DNA of 64,000 nt from Tyto alba. Lineage: Eukaryota > Chordata > Aves > Strigiformes > Tytonidae. The number at the start of each line of letters is the position of its first letter. The stretch's first letter is position 1. This document shows positions 59,776 to 64,000 of this stretch, in pieces. A model generated the notes under the pieces. That model ran no database searches. It was given only the letters and a program-made list of their open reading frames with translations, and had not been told where the DNA came from. The translations under genes and the position numbers were made by a program. The stretch is taken from the NCBI RefSeq assembly GCF_018691265.1, contig NW_024881313.1, forward strand, positions 12,042,501 through 12,106,500. The letters are read 5' to 3'.

Positions 59776-62700
59776 GGCAGTGGCAGCTATGCGATCCCTC
59801 AGTCCTGTCTGCTTCTCCTGCACGCTTTTAACAATCACATCCTTTATGCCAGCATTAGCAGTGAGCTGGCCTTGATCCAGAGAAAAACTTTTTGTTTCGT
59901 TTCTTCTGCACAGCCTTATGTGAACTAGTGCTGGCACATGAGTAGCCAAGGGCAAAGGATGGATAAAACTGTCCCTGAGTAGCACCTGTGACTTACTGTG
60001 AATTAAAATGACAGTGTAACCTTGGCCTTAGTGATTCACTACATCCTTTACTGCTCCATGTAATAAAACCATACTTGTCTGTGTTCTCAGTATTATTTAT
60101 TTGTATTCTGTGACTTCAGGTGGGCTCTGAAGAAAAAAGATTTGGGGAATAGTCCTTCTGTTGCCCCTCAAATGACTCTTCTTTCTCCTCCTGATTCCAC
60201 AGTCATGAAATGGTATACCAGCATGTTGATCTAAAAGAACTACGACTTTGAAGATCATGCTTCCTCCCTTCCCAGATCAAACGGGGGAGCGGAGAGGGAG
60301 AGACAGGGAGTGAAAATTCCCCCTGTCCTGATTTGTTTCTTTAGAAGATGCAGTGTGGATTACTTCTTTTAAAACTCATTGCACTAGAATTTTTTTATTT
60401 TAAATCACATGCGCCATTTCAGTTTGGCCAAGTTTTAGTCAAAGTTTATTTTACCCTACAAATATACTGAATCCAAGTTTGATAAGACAGACTGTTCCCT
60501 TAAAGATTTATTTATTATATTTTAGAAAAAAAATATTTCATCTCTAGACTGCCCTCCTTATATGATTTTTTTTTTTTTTTTTTTTAAATTAGCAGTGATT
60601 CTGCTGTGGAGAGGTTGCATAAAATGTATTTCCCATGATACAGATTTTTGTCATGATTATTGCTTTTCAGAGCTCCATTATTTTAAATTATGCTCACAGA
60701 AGATACCGATTTTAAAATTCATTCATTTCAGCCACATCTGTTCTGCATTCCATGGAGAAAAGACTACAGTATTGGGTGCCTGAACACTTCAGGAGTACTA
60801 CACGTATTTGTTAAGACAGCGCTTTTGCACAAGTGTTAGTGTTGTGCTTATGTCTTAGTAAATAGGGATGGCAGCCTGAAGGACGTGTTGTTTAACAGCA
60901 GGTCCCCAAAAGGAAAATCAGATGGGCAGAGACATTCATGGAGTAACATCTCAATGTATGCAAGCTTGTTTTTAGTCAGCAAATGGGTTAGAGAAAGACA
61001 GGAGTCAACTTTTTTGGACCAACGATGTTCTGAAACAGGCAAGTAAACAAACAGAGCATTCTGTTGTCTTTAATCTGATTTCTTGTGTGATGTAAAATGA
61101 AAACAGCATTTCACAGAAAAAAAATGGAAGTACTGTATGAAATTCCTTTTTAATTAAATTTGCTAACTCTGCCTGTTCTCAAAAAAATTTTTGATGTCTT
61201 AGTACATATAAGAAAAAAAGATATGCTGTAGTTTTCCCCTTCACAGAATTTTCATTTCAGTCTAGACTCTGCTGTTCAAATAAAGTAAGAAATTCCTGCT
61301 TGTCTTATTAAAGGTATGTATTTCATAAAATCACACAATGTGAATTTTACAGATATGCTGTATATATCCTTCAAAGGAGGAGGATGCGCTCAGTCACAGA
61401 TCAAAACATGTTATTATCCTTTTCCCATAAATATAATACAATTCCCTACATTTAAATGAAACAATTTAAAGGAAGGATAATAAGGGAATACTACTTGGTA
61501 AGTGGCCCATCACACAACTTTTAACAGAGTAGAAGTTTCCAAAAAACCACAAGTGAAACTCAAGAGTAGCCAAAGCAATTACTTTCATGCATTTTTTCAC
61601 AAAGCTTTTGTGATTTATTAGAGATCACAGGGTACCTTGTATTCTTAGAAACAGAATGCTGAGGTTTGTACTAATCTAGATAAATGCATATACAGACAAA
61701 AAACATAATTTCCCAAAATCTGTGGCAGATGAGTTAGAGTACAACGCAGCCCTTCAGTCTGCATCCAGGCTGAAACATGGTCTATTTCCTTTCTCCCAAG
61801 TAGGGTGAGTACAGTATATTTGTTTAGTGGCTAATACCCAGAAAGGAGGCAAGATGGGACTGGATTTCGTATTCTGATATGCTAGAAATTATCTGCATAA
61901 CGGTTCAAGTGAATGTGTTAATTGGTGATAATGTAAGAGGGCAATATCTTGGAGGTCTACTACTTGCCTCTTTACAAGACCTGGCACTATGCCCTTCCAT
62001 GCAGATTTTGTTTATGTCTAAATTGTACTTCAGGTGGCAAAGCCAGGAAAAGGTTTAAACCACTGCCAAGATAACAATACATTATCCTCAGTTATAAATG
62101 CCACTGTCTGCAAAATCAGGCTGCTTACAAAACTGATTAGCCCTTGCAGTGTCTGACACCATAGCCCTTGTAGGAGGAAGCCCAAGACTAATGTTTTTGC
62201 ATAGTGTGAACCATGTGAGAGTAACAAGAAACGGCTATTATTACATGTTCTGCACAAGCGATCCAGGTCTTACCAGGTTCACACCAGGATACTGCAGTTA
62301 TCTTGGGTTTGCTTTGAAGGGTAATGAAAGCATGAGGCTTATCCAGGAACATCTTCTGAAATGCAACAGAAGTCTATCCCTGTGCATCAGCTTGTGTCTC
62401 CAGTGATTTGGGCAAGGGCCAAGGATGACATCCTGCAAGAGTGATTTATTCAAGCCCTACTTTAGATTGACTCTGGGAGCCTCCTGTATCTTTCTGCTGA
62501 TTTCAGAAGGGAGACTTGCTTAAACTAAAGCCCTAACTTTCACTTTTCTAAGGTTTTGTGAAACGTATTGCTCACACAGCAGTCATTTACTGAAACGCAA
62601 GCAAAACACGCTCCACATTCATGCTTTTCATATGAATCTGTGTTACCCATGTGTCAGGAGCTGCAACATAATTCAAAGACTCCTAAAGTAATAATAGTTC

Positions 62701-64000
62701 TGTCATCTTGTATTAGCAGCTGGATTGACATGTCTCTTCTTCCTGCAATGCATAAAACATACCGGATTTCTAAACTACCTACAAAACTATTCAGTAAACC
62801 TTTCTACTTTGCAAACATTAACCCTCCTCTAAAAACTACAGCAGAAAAGAGAGGCAAATAATGTTTTCTCTGGAAGTACATGAATAACGTTCTTACTTCC
62901 AAAATAGCAGTATCTGTCCTGCTCATAATTTGCTAGAATCCCTCTTTACCCTTTCCATAAAGAAAACAAAAAGCATATGATTCAAGTTAGTGGAGGATAG
63001 ATGAGATTTTCTCCAGCCTAGGCTTGGGGAAAATAACTTGATCAGAATTATGTCTCATCCTGTCCTGTAAAGGCTCTATCACTGTCTTAAATGAGAGCAA
63101 GTTCTGGTTTATTGAAACTGTTAAGATTTGGGAGCCTCATTCTTTTTATAAATTGTGTTTCCATTAAAATACAGACATCCTCCATAAAAGAAAAAAATAC
63201 AGAAAAATAAATTAGAATACAAAATCTATTTATACTTTTCTAACTGTGTTATCCTTTGTCAGCACAGTTTGTGCAGATAATGCCACAGCAATAAGACTAT
63301 ACTTTGTAAACATATGCCATTTTCATGTTTCTTTGTTAACATTATATTGTTCTCTTTAATGTTTGGAATACACAGTGAACATGAGGTCTCATATATCATT
63401 CCTTACAGCTGTTGCACAGCCAATTACACTTTTTTGGGGGGGAGGTGGGGTGGTACTTTTACATTTCAGAAGGTGCTTATAAGCAGCTCGCTCTGTTCCC
63501 AGACTGTCTCCTCGAATCACTGCTGTGGCAGCTGCATCAGTTTCTCCTGAGCAGCAGTATGTCCTGGAAAGGGCTGTCAATAGCAAATTATTATTTTCTG
63601 GAAAAGGAGAACAGCTTTATTAAGAGAGCAAACTCTGATCATATTTTTAGAAATAAATAGCCAATAGCTGACGAAATACAATAGGTTTTGGTAGCATGAA
63701 CCTGACTGTCATGCCAGCCCTGGAAATCCATGACTTGTTGAGACAGTCAGTGTAGATTCCCAGCACAAAAAAAAAAAAAATCAGCTGAGATTTGAGTAAA
63801 TTTTGATAAAGCTATAAACAAACAAATGATTAATCAAAGGCAAACTTAAATTTTGAACATCAGAGCAGAGGACTTTTAAGGACTATCTATTTCTTCCCCA
63901 GGATATGTAAAAGAAATGGCACAGAACAGTCCTGGCAGCATTACTCAAGTGTGCTTCTCCTTACACCATAGCAGAAACCAAAAACCATCCTTTAACCTCC
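59776..64000. other. Intergenic DNA to the right edge, no gene seen
   Basis: AT-rich sequence with oligo-T at 60566-60585 and oligo-A near 63767-63780. Open frames are under 100 codons and unrecognisable. No NDUFA4 exon, RNA gene or mobile element was recognised. Confidence 0.6.

Noticed and set aside
1..64000. Search for CRISPR arrays, tRNA or rRNA genes, or a multi-gene system
   Set aside because: No regularly spaced repeats, tRNA-like folds or clustered genes were seen by eye. The content is one vertebrate gene and its flanks.

Overview
The window is vertebrate nuclear DNA, almost certainly from a bird and probably a songbird. The evidence is a compact intron-exon gene in AT-rich DNA, a CR1 LINE 3' end carrying the family's ATTCTATG-type terminus, and an LTR resembling passerine ERVL-like families. 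There are no operons, CRISPR arrays, tRNA or rRNA genes.

One gene can be supported: PHF14 (PHD finger protein 14), transcribed right to left on the minus strand and cut by the left edge. A CpG-island promoter with two NRF1-type sites lies at about 48.46-49.30 kb. Exon 1 supplies only the A of the start codon. Twelve coding exons follow at 48394-48284, 37802-37156, 32317-32173, 21581-21422, 12799-12688, 10482-10345, 8483-8337, 6175-5905, 5333-5227, 3752-3657, 2089-1986 and 528-397. All phases join without a frameshift or stop. They encode about 723 residues: an acidic and lysine-rich N-terminus, a PHD1-zinc knuckle-PHD2 (PZP) histone H3 reader module, a basic linker, a coiled coil, and most of a third PHD finger. 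The rest of PHD3, a further PHD finger and the 3' UTR lie beyond position 1.

The introns are AT-rich and repeat-poor. The two clear transposable elements inside the gene are an ERV-type LTR in intron 5 (19.58-20.49 kb) and a CR1 3' end in intron 2 (39.49-39.95 kb). Both lie on the plus strand, antisense to PHF14. Several oligo-A/T runs and two low-complexity AC/GT runs are also present.

From 49.3 to 64 kb no gene is recognisable. This is the upstream intergenic DNA, with possible worn ancient repeats (about 53.9-56.3 kb, 56.4-56.83 kb, 57.35 kb, 59.5-59.65 kb) and a small GC-rich patch at about 59.64-59.77 kb. I looked for the conserved upstream neighbour NDUFA4 and did not see it.

I see no undescribed system. 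The most notable observations concern PHF14 itself: a start codon split by intron 1, a GC-AG intron required by the reading frame, several weak splice donors, and an N-terminal linker that appears shorter than in mammals.
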